From Antedon bifida (Eukaryota; Echinodermata; Crinoidea; Comatulida; Antedonidae), in NCBI GenBank assembly GCA_963402885.1, contig OY727093.1, positions 6,955,501 through 7,019,500 on the forward strand: 64,000 nucleotides of DNA. The letters are read 5' to 3'. Below are positions 38,596 through 50,560 of the stretch, piece after piece. The notes beneath the pieces were generated by a model that was not told the DNA's origin, searched no databases, and saw nothing but the letters and a program-made list of their open reading frames with translations. Positions within the stretch are counted from its first letter, which is position 1. Every line of letters begins with the position of its first letter. The translations under genes were made by a program, and so were the position numbers.

Positions 38596-40879
38596 ATACA
38601 CCACTAAAATTCATTCATTCATTCATCAGGACAATAGTGTAATGTCAATAGTCAATGTCAATATCACAAATGTGAAAAATTAAATAAAAGGGATCGCCTA
38701 TGATTTTTTAAAAGACCAATTCAGCACTTTTTACTTGAATATAGGATAAAATACACCCAATCAGCATTACAATTAACAAAACTATAGTAATTAACTATAT
38801 TTGCAACGCACATCTTATGAGACTCTATTAATCTATAAAAAAATAAAAATAATATATTATGATATTTTGTCATCACTTATTTTTATAACCACACCAGATA
38901 TATTTAGTAGATTTGCACATAAAATAAATGATTTATTTAATAGATACAAGAACATTTTCACCACCACCCAACAAACACATTTAATCCACCTTTGAATATA
39001 TATTTCAGTAATGCGATTCCTAATATCCAACACTGTTAGTTAAAACATTATGCAGTGCTATTTTAAAGGCAATATATCAAATCAAGTCACAGAGTGTTAA
39101 AACGCTAAGAATTCTATTCATAACAGCGAGTTGAATCCATTACTAAGAATTTTTTATTCCATACCAATTTACAATCACGCTGCCTAGTACAAGCATTAGT
39201 TATTTATCATTGGTTTGATAGAGAAAATTGTTTTGAAAATATGGAAGCGCTCTATGTGCAATTAATTATAGAGATTCTAGTACTGTATTGCAATTCTTAT
39301 TTGAAATGTTATAGAAATGTAGGATTTTGATGTAGAATTTAATAATGTTTCATTAGCATTCCTTCTTAGATTATAAATTACTGGGTTATAGTAACATTTT
39401 ATGTGTTAAACAATAGCAACAGCAATTCATCTTAATAATCGTAAAATAATTTTGGCACACATGGCATGTCATAACTATACTTTGGATGGAATCACCTAAA
39501 AAAATCTAGAAAAAAATACAGTACCAACGACTTGTGGCAAGTTTAGTTTAAACAATGGTATACTCAACTTTTAAAATAAAATGTTAATATTGTTTTCCAG
39601 AAGCAAAGCCATGTTAAAATATCTTCAATCAGGTTAAGAGAAGATTTTAAAAACTGTAAATCCTCTTATTTAGAAACAAACACTTAAAATTTCCATCTGT
39701 TTCCCCCACAATGCATTAGCATCATCAATAAAAACATGCAGTTTTCTACTTGCGATCAGTCTTTGTGTTGCTGGCATTTTTATACACGCATGATGAATGA
39801 GATTTGCCGCGAGCATTTCTTCATCGTAACCGATTCTACTGTATTTCCTGCCACTCTGAATATTCATTTACAGATCTTTATTTCGTGGTGTTCAATGTTA
39901 AAATCAATACAGCAGGTAACACATTATGTCTATCACATGCTTGATACTCAAACACCAACAACATTACAGATATAGCTTATTACAATACAAGTCAGGCTTT
40001 ATTTCCATTTCATTACATTTTATTACATATCATTTCAATAAGAAATATTTTTGTGTGGGATTTGCAGATTTCTTTTTTTCTATTTCTGCTAAATCTTTGT
40101 GTAGGATTGATAGATTGCATATTATTTCATAAAATTGTTTAAATAAATAATGGAATGTTGACTGTATGATAACCCCAACATATTATTAACATTTCATAAA
40201 GAGAGATTTTTTTTTTGACCTATAGTTTCGTTTTACCAAATGAATCGAAAAAAAAAGATTTATTTACAATTGGTTAAAAATTTATTAAAAATCATCGAAT
40301 GAAATATATTTTCTGCTGTTTATTATGTTAGCCCAACCATGCTTGAGGCAGTTGCCATAACAACAGTAATCAATAGCGCCACCTGCCTTGGTCTATTCAT
40401 ATCCTGTTTTCAAGGTTTAGCAAGATTTTGTTTTATTGTGTATTTATTAGTGTCATCTTTTTTTTACATGGTCATCTTTTACTAGGTTTGTTTATGATTG
40501 CATGTTCACATAGATTTAACCACCAAACATTTTAGAATCAATTTCTCGCATTAAATTTGTAATGGAACGGAAAGAACCAAGTTAAAAAAGATTTACATGG
40601 ACATGTAGACACTAACAATAACAAACCATCCTGTTCTAAACAGACAAAAATGGAAACAAACTCTAGAAAGTGTAACGTTGGAAAACGGAGTCAAACGGAA
40701 GAAGTACTGAAATCTAGAAAATTCCTTTTCAGACCCCAGTTTTTGTTTTACTTGTAGAGAAATATTATACAGTTTTAGAATTTAAACATTCAGAATCAGT
40801 ATGTGTGTATATAATAACCCCTTTCACATCAACTACAATTAAAATTGTTAATTAAATTGTCTTAAAATGTCTTACGGCC

Positions 40880-40936
40880 TTGTGGAAAAACACCATTGAC
40901 GTGATTAAATAAAGTTTTATTATTATATTATATAAC
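40880..40936 (+). mobile_element. Possible LINE 3' tail
   Basis: GGAAAAACACCATTGACG is followed by ATTAAATAAAG (AATAAA at 40908-40913) and then a TTA/TAT-reiterated tail, an arrangement seen at 3' ends of non-LTR retrotransposons. No protein-coding remnant is visible upstream. Confidence 0.3.
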
Positions 40937-41931
40937 TTTTATAGCTCTTGTGTTTAATGACTCCGTGGCACTCTTGAAGTTGCTCATGACTAGAAATCTA
41001 CATTTTTTTACACAAACTGTACAAAAAAGTCACATGTTGAGTTAAAATAGCAAGAATTCTATAAATTATGTAGGCCTGTGTTTGTAGAAAATCATGTAAG
41101 TTAGACCAATAGATGTCATGAGAGTTGAACTTAGGCCCACAATATGATATTACTCTTCTCTTTTGAAATTTATCCTTATTAGTCAAATTAAGAAACTAAT
41201 CATAAATTTTATTAGAAAAACCATTGAGTAGTGAGAATTAAACATGTTTCAATTATTCCGAAAGAAAAAAAGACATTCTAATTTCGAGAAGTATTGTAGA
41301 ATAATAACGTAACCTACATCTAAGCATGCTAGCACGTTTTGCAACATACAAATATCTTTTTATGATAAAAAATATTATTTATTATAAAAAATCTGTTTGT
41401 GCATCTAACAATGATATCTGTATAGGTAAGTTATTGATTTGAAAGCAGTAAAAATATTCTTAATAACAATAATGTATTGTTGTAGAAAGACAAATCACAT
41501 ACGTAATACACCAGCTGCTCTGTATTCTGTGTACATCCCTTGATAAAGAATAGTTTTAATAACAACTTGCATGTTTTACCTGGACGTTAAATCTAAGTTA
41601 ATGCCACCAAGTATTTTCTATTTTCATTCTAGACAATAGTAGCGTGCATGCACCTTCAACACAGAAAAATGATCAATTTGTTGGAGGTTATCTACACATC
41701 CTTCTTACTTTACTTTTTTATGATTAATAATCATTTTGGCGTCATTGCTTCTTTTAAGAAGTGTAACACATGGTAGAGAAGAGGTGATGTTTTTCAACAC
41801 GGCCACATGATAATTTATGATATTATTCCCTCAGTCTTGCTCCTATTTTCTTTTCATTTCTAGATACATTTAACAATTTATAAACTTTAATATTAATATC
41901 AGTATATGAAGATATTTTAAATTGTTCATAT

Positions 41932-42142
41932 AGTACTGTAGTATTTTAATCCGAGTTTCAAGAATTTTATCAATTACGATCAATCAAATAAGATAATAAA
42001 GATGATGCTGATGCTGTACATGAAAATATTTTTATTCTAAGGAATTAATTGATCCTTGCTAAAGTTGTTCATAAAGTAGTATTATAACAAGAATTTCAGC
42101 AATTTTACAATAAGATAAAAAAGATGATTCTAATGCTACCGC
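41932..42142 (+). repeat. Diverged tandem duplication, period about 133 bp
   Basis: Two copies begin TTGTTCATA at 41932 and 42065, continue through AAGAATTTTATCAATT and GAATTTCAGCAATTTT, and end in AGATAATAAAGATGATGC and AGATAAAAAAGATGATTC. Old, degraded duplication. Confidence 0.6.
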
Positions 42143-42164
42143 CATACATTCACACATAACAACA

Positions 42165-42330
42165 ATGTTAGAGGCCGGTCATTGACCTGTGATTTGTCTA
42201 CCCCCTATTGGTCGGTATTTCGTAGATTAATCCGTTCTTAGCTTCAAACATTGGTGTGATAGTAAAAAGTTCACCGAGATATCAGTTTGAGGTCTGATAT
42301 TAAATGTCTCCGCCCTTGAAAGGCTCAATG
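42165..42330. promoter_or_regulatory. Candidate regulatory island with GGTCA inverted repeat
   Basis: A base-balanced stretch in intron 2 contains GGTCATTGACC (42177-42187), an inverted repeat of GGTCA with one spacer base, as used by nuclear-receptor dimers (IR1). It also has an inverted CCAAT (CTATTGGTCGG) and GATTAATCC, a K50-homeodomain (Otx/bicoid-type) site. Three distinct sites clustered in about 70 bp suggest an enhancer. Binding is inference. Confidence 0.3.
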
Positions 42331-44635
42331 TTGTTTATTATCGTTAGATAATTTAAATAAATTTATCAAATTTGTGTGGGATTTTGAATTATATTATTTT
42401 GGAAATTATACTCATTTTTATAAATAATTGATTAGCATGAATATTTCAAAAAGTTAATAATTGTGAAGATGATAATGATATTAAACCAATTGTATTTTTT
42501 TGGGGAAGATTGTCAATTATATTTAATTGAAGAGTCAGATAGATGAATAGAATTGAAAAATTATATGTGATGAGGATTGTAATAATGATGATTTTTATAA
42601 TAGCAATACTGATAATAGAATTGCTAGATGAATTATAATATCTAGAAATAGTGAAAATAAAAACTGTCACTTCAACAACGTGATACAATCATCATAATCA
42701 AATATGAACATAGAATTATTGAATTGCTCCAAGCTTACAAAAAACACTCTAGGCCTAGATAAAAAGTCCCTGAGACGCACAGAGGTAGGCCGAGAATCTG
42801 ACATTGGCGTTGCATAGAGCTAGGCTTGAGATAATATCGGTTAGGTTACTGCAGTGGTAATGAGATGCCAGGGAAGTAGGGCAACGTGTCTTGCTACAGC
42901 AAATACTAACACAGCATCAACAAGCATGTAGCTAAGTTGTGAGAAATGACCAGGAATGTGAAGAGAATTTTCATTAACAATTATAGTTTCTGTGGATTTT
43001 GTTCAAAAAAGTTGTTGTCGCACATGATAAACTGGTATTGAACACACCTGCATGTACACACATGTATGTGCACATGTATGTTAATAACACCTCTATGTTT
43101 AGATCTTCAATCTGTATGTTAATTTTCAAAAGCCTGTGAGTCAATTTAACAAATTTAATAGTATATACCTGTAATCAAATATTTGTGATACAATTATTAA
43201 ATTGTCAACTATTACGTAAAAACTAACAGTTATAAAAATGATATAAACTGTACTACTTTCGTTGTCTAGGAGGCTGTGAGTTGCACATGCCGAACCTCCT
43301 TGGGTTTTTTTTGCTCAAAAAATCATATTTTTTTATTTTGGGCATACAGGTCCAAAATCAAAAAGTACTATATTGGACTTGATTTGTTCATGTGCACCTC
43401 GATTATTTTGTACTGTAGGCCCCTGTAATTTTTGTAAATATGCCCCTATAAAATTATGTAATGAAAATGGCGATAGGCGGTGCTGTTGTTGACCATTTAA
43501 AGCATTTGTTGGACGTGCGTGACAACGATAGAGAAATTGATGATGAAAATGATGGTAAAGATTGACCCATGACAACTGTTGATGATATTGTTAAAGATTG
43601 TTATGAAATTGAATATTGAGTGATTGACAGAACAAAGTTGATGGTTGCAATGATTTATTATACAACTAATTTAATTAAAGGTTAAACATTTACAAACACA
43701 CAATAAAACACAAACTAAATTAATTTTATTCATAATATCACATAAAGAGAAACCCAGTAACACTTTAAAATATATATTAAAATTATTTTCAGCACACAAG
43801 CTAATGCATGTGTATTGAACATTTCAAATAAAGTTAATTATTAATAGATGTTATTATTCATTGATAATTAGAAACTAATTTGAATAATTAATTATTTATA
43901 TAATTGATGTGTCCTCATGTGCACTGTAATCTCAGTTTAGAATTTATAATGTAAATCATTCATTGCGTGTTATACGCACTTGAGTCATTGTAATATTATT
44001 ATTGATAACATTAATATAACGATTTCCTTAATGGATTTCAATTATAATTTTTAAATCATAGATCTAATTGATTTTCATAGTATTTATGTTGTTCAATTAT
44101 TCCTATTTGGTGAAATACTCCTTGGGAGAAAAATGAAGATGGCCAAACAATTGAAGAAGAACAAATTTGCATTTAGTTTTTTATAATCAAATTTTAAGAA
44201 ATTTAATGTATGAACTGCCTTTATATCACATTCCCAAGACAGCCATTGCTGTTTGACAATTGCTTACAAAAACTCTACTATAGTATTATTTTGGTTAAGA
44301 TCTTGTCATTAAACAGGTATACAAAGATGCCGAAAGTAGACAAAACATTAATTAAACAAACAAAATGTTCATATAAACTCGGTAACACATTCCCGAGATG
44401 GTAATTGTCTTCATAGTTGCTAAAAGATCATGTAGTAATACTCCATGCTAAGATGTAAGTTTCCGACTTACAGCCCATAACCTTGACTTAAACATAACAT
44501 GCGATTGATTCAAATTAGGCATAAAATGAATTAATGTATTATACACATTTGTCAATTCAGTACCATCTGTTGTGTGCACATCATTAGAGGTAGATATTAC
44601 TGTATAATAATGTCGTTTCTTTCTTTCTTCTGCAG

Positions 44636-44668
44636 AAAGGTGACACTGTAAAGAAGTTCCGAGAGGAG
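44636..44668 (+). CDS. PCBP: PCBP 33-nt exon (KH1)
   Basis: Encodes KGDTVKKFREE, residues 34-44, phase 0 on both sides. The first two residues complete the KH1 GXXG loop (G32-K33-K34-G35); the rest is the following helix, corresponding to KGESVKKMREE in vertebrate PCBPs as I remember them. The acceptor has a strong tract (TTTCTTTCTTTCTTCTGCAG) and the donor GAGGAG|GTGAGT is a full consensus. The exon is the same short length I recall in vertebrate genes. Its removal would keep frame but remove half of the RNA-binding loop. Confidence 0.93.
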
Positions 44669-47600
44669 GTGAGTAATAAAAGATCCAATAAATTCCTTTC
44701 TGTATAATTTCTGTTGAACATTTGTTTGGCCAGGTTCATTCATAGAGTAATACCATATAAGTTTAGTACATGACTTGCATTTGATTGGTTCATTACGTAT
44801 CACGTGCCATGCATTATTTTGATCAATCCTCAAGATTATGCGGTACATTTTTGATAAAATTAAATTTATTTATTTGATGACTTTTGCGCATTCAAAACCA
44901 TTTTGTAGAGTGCACCGTTTATAAGAGCTGTAAGCCTATTATGCGGCCAAATTCTGAGCGCCATATCATTTTGATAGGCCTATATCCAAGCTTAAATAGA
45001 CCAGTCTATCTTTCAACTTATGAAAATATTCTATCCATTCCATTGTACAACATATCAGCATTTTGATCAAAATATAATAAGATGTTTGAATGTAATATTT
45101 GACAATTGTGCATACTGAAGTGGCGCTCGTTGTACTGCTATTCACAGTGCTTTTTGAACAATAGTTTTCTCAAATTTCATTTCATATTAAAATGTTTCCA
45201 TTAATCCTGCCACTGCAATGTTCAAAACTTTTATTATCATAACGCTGAATGTGATTCTTTTCAAATCTCATGGGTCTGTCAACTAGGTGTTATCTCACTC
45301 ACCCTATGGGTTTCTAGATGATCCTCAAGCTATAGATTGTGTCTTTAATTACCACTTTTAAGAGCAGTAAGAGGTTTTTTGTGACACCACATGTTTAAAA
45401 ATCTGTGATTTTGAATTTTTACGACGTAGAATTGGAATAAATTTGTGCAAACGTGTTTTGATTAATTGCCAATTTTTTGAAGTGATAATAGTTTAGCATA
45501 TTATGAATGTATACTTACGTAAGCTGGGTGGCAACATGTTAAGTATGGTTAAGCTAGAAGGTATATAATGTAGGTATTAGGAATGGAAATTCTGGTGGGC
45601 CTATAACTTGTATGTAGATAAAGAAGGAGGTGTCAACAAATTGACAGTGGATGGGTGGTTAAAATTAGAAAGTTAAAATAACTTTAGGGTGGGTAGAAGT
45701 TTGATAGAAGGTGGATACTCCTGCCCACTTCCCACCTAGAACATCCATTAAAATTAAGGATGGAAGCCCTTAAAATAGTTTATTGGTTACCCACAATTCA
45801 TTTATTTGATCATAGCACAAGAGTGGGTAGAATTACGATTGTCAGTATGTGATATTTTACCAGATGGATGAAAATAGTTAATGTCAAAACCGTGTTAAAA
45901 TTAAACTTTATGGTTGACCCACACAGCAAAAACAATTTAATTCTGTTGATTGGCCTACAACTTCAAATTTATTCAATTGTTGCATAAAAATATTGGAAAT
46001 TATGATATAAAATAGGTTTGTATTGGGAGCACTACATTCAACCAACCAGTTGAAATATGAAATAATAATATATTTCTATAAATCATAATCAATAATCTAT
46101 ATTTTCTGAAATAAAGGCAAAACATAATAACCAGTAGATTGTATAGTATAACTATAGTATAATGGCACAGTACAGTATATAATGAAATACTTTACCAAAG
46201 TCAAATTTGATACACTGTTAAATACTGCCCTCTATAATAGACCTAGTTTCATAACTAATGTTCCAGATTGAATTGTATTGAAATTATGATGTTAGATAGT
46301 ATCAATTGTTTCTTAATATTGCGTCATTCGGTGTGTATTATTGGAAACTATGTTTTCTTTTCAAAATTTGTATGGCAACGATAATAAACAGTACTTGGTC
46401 TATTGTTATTTTAAATCATTACAGGGTATTAACTGTACTTTTTGGCTAGGTTTGATTGCATTGAACTTGTCAAATTTGTGTCCCGATTACTGCCCTAAAT
46501 TTGTTTAAACTTTAATATTATCGGGGAAGACAACAATTTGATATAACATGAGTAAAAGAGTACTATATGCATTTAGCTAATAGTAGTGGATGACGTTTTT
46601 AAAAGATTAAATTTAGGAATGAGTAAATTAATAACAAAAAAATAATGATTTGCCATCAATAATCATATAGATTCACCCAGATTCTCAATCTCCTTACCCT
46701 AGAATATGACATTTAAATAAAACCTTATTTTCAAAACCTTAAATGTTCGAGATTTTTCATGATAAAAGGAATTGATTTATTTTATTGTGTATCTTTATTT
46801 TCGTGTCATTTTAAATTTAACAATCATCTATTTCGCAATTATTAAGGGAAAAGAATAATGGGATTTTGTTATAGTATAATATATTGATTCACAGTTTATT
46901 CACTATTTCGGTTCTTAAAATCCCATTAGCGTTACGAACAAAACATAAATGAACGCAATAAAAATTGAAAGATTATCAGGTTCATCTACAATGATCGCCA
47001 TTATGATGCAAGATGGTTTATTATGACCAATTGTTTTCTCAACAATTTTGTTATTTCTTATTAATGGCGATGGTATTGCCACATAGGGGATACGAAATGA
47101 AATCCAACATCAAAAGAAATCAGCATTGATGGATAACATGCGATAAAGTTGTAAGATTAGAATATGAGCATTGTGAAAGGAAATGAGATTTTGGTGATAA
47201 ACCTCTATTTGATTTGGTTATAATAATGGCTTGGTTTGAGGAAGTCATTGTTACTCTAGATATTCATAACTAATTGTACAAGTACATATAACAGATTTAC
47301 TGAGCACTTCTTGAAATGAAGCACTGTGAAATGCGTAGAAAATGTTGCATGTTCAAATTTTGCGCTCGTAATGATCATGCTCTTCCTACTGCCACTTCAT
47401 CACCACATTTCACCACGATTCCACAACATTCGTTCCATTCGATTAAATTCAAAGTGACATTTATTTACTTTAAAAAAGACAGTTAACAAGATGTAGGGAA
47501 AAAAAACAATAACAGTTGAAGAAGGCATGTTAAGAAAATAGCAGAATGCTTGTGGAAAACATGCCTATAGACAAAGATGATATTTAAACAGACATAAAAG

Positions 47601-48240
47601 GAAAAGAAAACATATCATATACATAACATAGCTAAACAGTCGTCTTCTGGTAAAGAAGTGATCCTGAGAAGATCATATCATCTATTCAAATGACATGCAA
47701 CTGATTTTAATATTTTGTTTACTTGACAAAACATCAACACATGTTATCCATGAACTCTTTTGAGAGCAATTTTTATTAGTATAATATTATAGAAGAGGCT
47801 TAAGATAACATATTTATATATTTTATTTTAAATCCCTGTCCTTTGAGAGCAGTGCAATAATCAAAACATCTTGACAACAAACACAATCTTCAAAATTCAA
47901 GTTAAGAACTACTTAATTAAACATTTAATATTAAAATGCATCTTTTGATGAAAGATGTTAAGACTTAAGAGTGGAAAAGTTTCATCATTTTTATTATCTC
48001 TTGCCATTGTTGTTTTTGTTACTATTTGTCTTTTGGACGTTAATAAATGTTCTTTGAATTGAATTGAAAAAAGAGTATTTACTTTCTTTTTGTTCATAAA
48101 GTGAAAAGTTCAATATTGTTTTTCCTTGTATTATTTAAAAAAAACATTTTAGCGTTGGACAAATGAAACTAATTTCAATATAATGAAAAACACAGAGGTT
48201 ATTCTCCTACTAATCTATTACCTTTGTATTGGTCTTGTAG
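44669..48240 (+). other. PCBP: PCBP intron 3
   Basis: About 3.6 kb, GTGAGT to TTGGTCTTGTAG. AT-rich, no gene recognised. A LINE-like tail lies about 170 bp before the acceptor (47980-48072). Confidence 0.85.
47980..48072 (+). mobile_element. Probable LINE 3' tail
   Basis: GGACGTTAATAAATGTTC (AATAAA at 48042-48047) followed by TTTGAATTGAATTGAAAAA, a short tandem TTGAA tail. This is a typical 3' terminus of CR1/L2-like non-LTR retrotransposons; family assignment is not possible from the tail alone. The left boundary is uncertain. Confidence 0.4.
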
Positions 48241-48360
48241 AGTGGCGCAAGAATCAATATTTCTGATGGCACAACTTACCCAGAAAGAATCGTCACGATA
48301 ACAGGATCAACAGATTCAATCATCAAAGCTTTCAAGATGATTACGAATAAATTTGAAGAG
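48241..48360 (+). CDS. PCBP: PCBP exon completing KH1
   Basis: Forty codons, residues 45-84, phase 0. It encodes the second half of KH1: SGARINISDG (strand and turn) and YPERIVTITGSTDSIIKAF (third strand and C-terminal helix), ending NKFEE. These align residue for residue with vertebrate PCBP segments SGARINISEG and PERIITLAGPTNAIFKAF as remembered; the DGTTYPER turn has the same length as the vertebrate EGNCPER turn plus one residue. The acceptor is TTGGTCTTGTAG and the donor GAAGAG|GTAAAA. Together with the previous exons this yields a complete KH1 domain of about 70 residues. Confidence 0.95.
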
Positions 48361-48519
48361 GTAAAATATTTTGAATTATTACTTTTTCACATTTTCTTGA
48401 AAACATTTCAATATTAATGTTATTTATGTATTTAATATACTTGATGTATACTTTCTTTGCATTGTGTTTGTATTCTTTCTGTTAAGGCTATTTCTTTGGT
48501 ATAAACCTGAATGAATGTC

Positions 48520-48915
48520 TATACTTGAATCGGCTTGGTGGCTAATATGCTCGCCATGTTAGAGTATTTGGTAGCACCACAATTTATACCTCATAGGCAT
48601 GTTTAAGTCTTAACAACCTGGAACATGCTGCTGGTACCAGAGAACCAGAACAATCTATTCAACAGCACCAATTTTTGCTTGACTTGCATAAAAACCTGAT
48701 ATAATGCTTTCTGACTACCGGACTACACAGACCTAAATGATCCATGTGTACCTGGCAAATTTGCTGGATCAGCTCTGATCTTCGAAGTCCCACTAAGTTC
48801 AGACAAACGGCCACTAAAAATTTGTTAAGGAGTGATTAATGGCCAAGTTATCCGGGGTTGTCCCTGGAACTTCATAATCGAATCACTATATATAAGTTGA
48901 TATGATGCTGTGTCC
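48520..48915. mobile_element. Base-balanced patch, probable decayed dispersed repeat
   Basis: About 400 bp with clearly higher G+C than the flanks. The left part includes CGGCTTGGTGGCTAATATGC, which resembles a pol III box A (tRNA-derived SINE head), but no intact box B follows. The rest, including CCGGGGTTGTCCCTGGAAC, has no open frame of note. A SINE composite is the best guess. Confidence 0.25.
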
Positions 48916-49040
48916 TTAAAAATAAATAAGAATCTATGGTGAGTCCTGTTGAAAATTTGTTTTCATGTGTATGTTTATTGTGGATAAGCTACTCTCGGTT
49001 TTTTTCTTCGCTCATACAACCCTTTTAAATATTATTTTAG

Positions 49041-49141
49041 TTTTAAGTCCATTAATTCTATGGAAACTTAAAGCTATTTTGAAGGCATTTTGTTTTAAGT
49101 TTATTAATTCTATGGAAACTAAAGTTATTTTGAAGGCATGT
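49041..49141 (+). repeat. Tandem duplication, period about 52 bp
   Basis: Two nearly identical neighbours start GTTTTAAGTCCATTAATTC (49041) and GTTTTAAGTTTATTAATTC (49093), each continuing TATGGAAACT and TATTTTGAAGGCAT. Confidence 0.85.
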
Positions 49142-50309
49142 TAGATAGAAGGTAAAAGAGAAAATGATAAACATAGAAAGCCTATATATAAAACAAAGGG
49201 ACTTTTGTTTTGTATACTCACATACTTTACGCAGACAATACAAGCTGTGTTTAAAGGTTTTTAGAATTGAATCTCTGACAAATGCATTATTAATATTGAT
49301 TTAGCAGTGTGTGCATCAAAATGCATTCCCATAGTAGTTATAGACATTAACGTTATAATGGCGCGAGGTAAACGCATAATGCTTTCAATCTTGATCTGAC
49401 TTTCATATACTGTATTAGAAAAACAATAGAGTATTATCTCTTATTAAAAATATATATCGGTATATATTGTTGTATTTTACAAAATTATTACTTTTTGCTA
49501 TTATGCTATTTTAAAACAAGTTTATCCAAAATTTTATTGTTGTAATATGTTTCTTTGTATTTAAAATTGTTTGCTGTTGAAAATTTAGAGGGAGATATTT
49601 CTAAAAAAAAATTCTAAAATATGAGATTTTATTATTGTATTAAACAACTCTTTAATGCTCCGTCTCCAAATTTAGAGCATTTTATTTTAAAAGCAGGGTT
49701 GTGCCAAAAAAAGTAATTAGTGTAATTAGTAAGAATTGTTAAAATGCTTTAAATTCCAACACTGATGTAATTTCTTTTCTAATTAGGACCTTCCTAATTA
49801 GCAGGCTATTGTGCTAAAAATAAGATGCGTTTTTGCATTTTCTTATTTTTGTATTATTTCAGAAAAAAGCTATAACTTATTAGTAGTTGCAAATTTTATT
49901 TTATTGTATATAAATGTGGACATCATACTGTACAGATTAATCTATAGGAAATTAATTTAATTAATTAACTTTATAATTACTAAATCAATATTAATCATAA
50001 TTTGCTCGTTATTACCTAAAATCACGAACTATTATTATTTTCAAGAAAAGTATTGTTTGTTGTTATATAAAGTCAACATGTTAGTTATTACTTATTATTA
50101 AATGATAATAAAATTAGTAATTAACTTACAAATATTCATTTATAATTTCTGAAGACAATTCAGATCATTGAGAGGTCCATTTTGTTAATTGTTAAATGCC
50201 TACTCAATAGAATAGCTCTGTAACACACACACTACATTTCATGTTCCTTTTCTATGTCATGATATGTTGTCATGTACACAAAGCAGACAGCGAGACACAA
50301 TTGAAAGCA

Positions 50310-50560
50310 GAGCATTAAGTCATTAGCATCTATCGGTAGTCGTAGTGGATAAGCGTGCGATTACCTCTTATTTACCTAGGCGACTGATGACGTAAGATAG
50401 CACAGTGCTCACTTAAGTCTTCACAATGCTAAAGTAAAGATAATACGGTTGTTCCCTGTTATGGTAATGCCGCCTGGTCCCCGATTAATTCAGGTACTTA
50501 AGTGAAATTCCTTACGGATATCTATGGAAACAAATGGGAAATTTACGAGACTTTTTCTGA
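50310..50560. promoter_or_regulatory. Candidate intronic regulatory island
   Basis: Base-balanced block in AT-rich intron 4. It contains TGATGACGTAAG (CRE/ATF-type site), TGGATAAGC (GATA-like), CCGATTAATTCAGG (homeodomain core) and CCGCCTGGTCCCC. No extended open frame. Site clustering and composition are the only evidence. Confidence 0.27.

Larger units (their letters stand above)
37675..44635 (+). other. PCBP: PCBP intron 2
   Basis: About 7 kb, from GTGCGT to TTCTTTCTTTCTTCTGCAG. Contents: GAT-rich microsatellite-like stretches (37725-37775, 38515-38595), an open segment near 37784-37939, a possible LINE tail at 40880-40936, a diverged duplication at 41932-42142 and a candidate regulatory island at 42165-42330. 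No gene was recognised inside. Confidence 0.85.
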
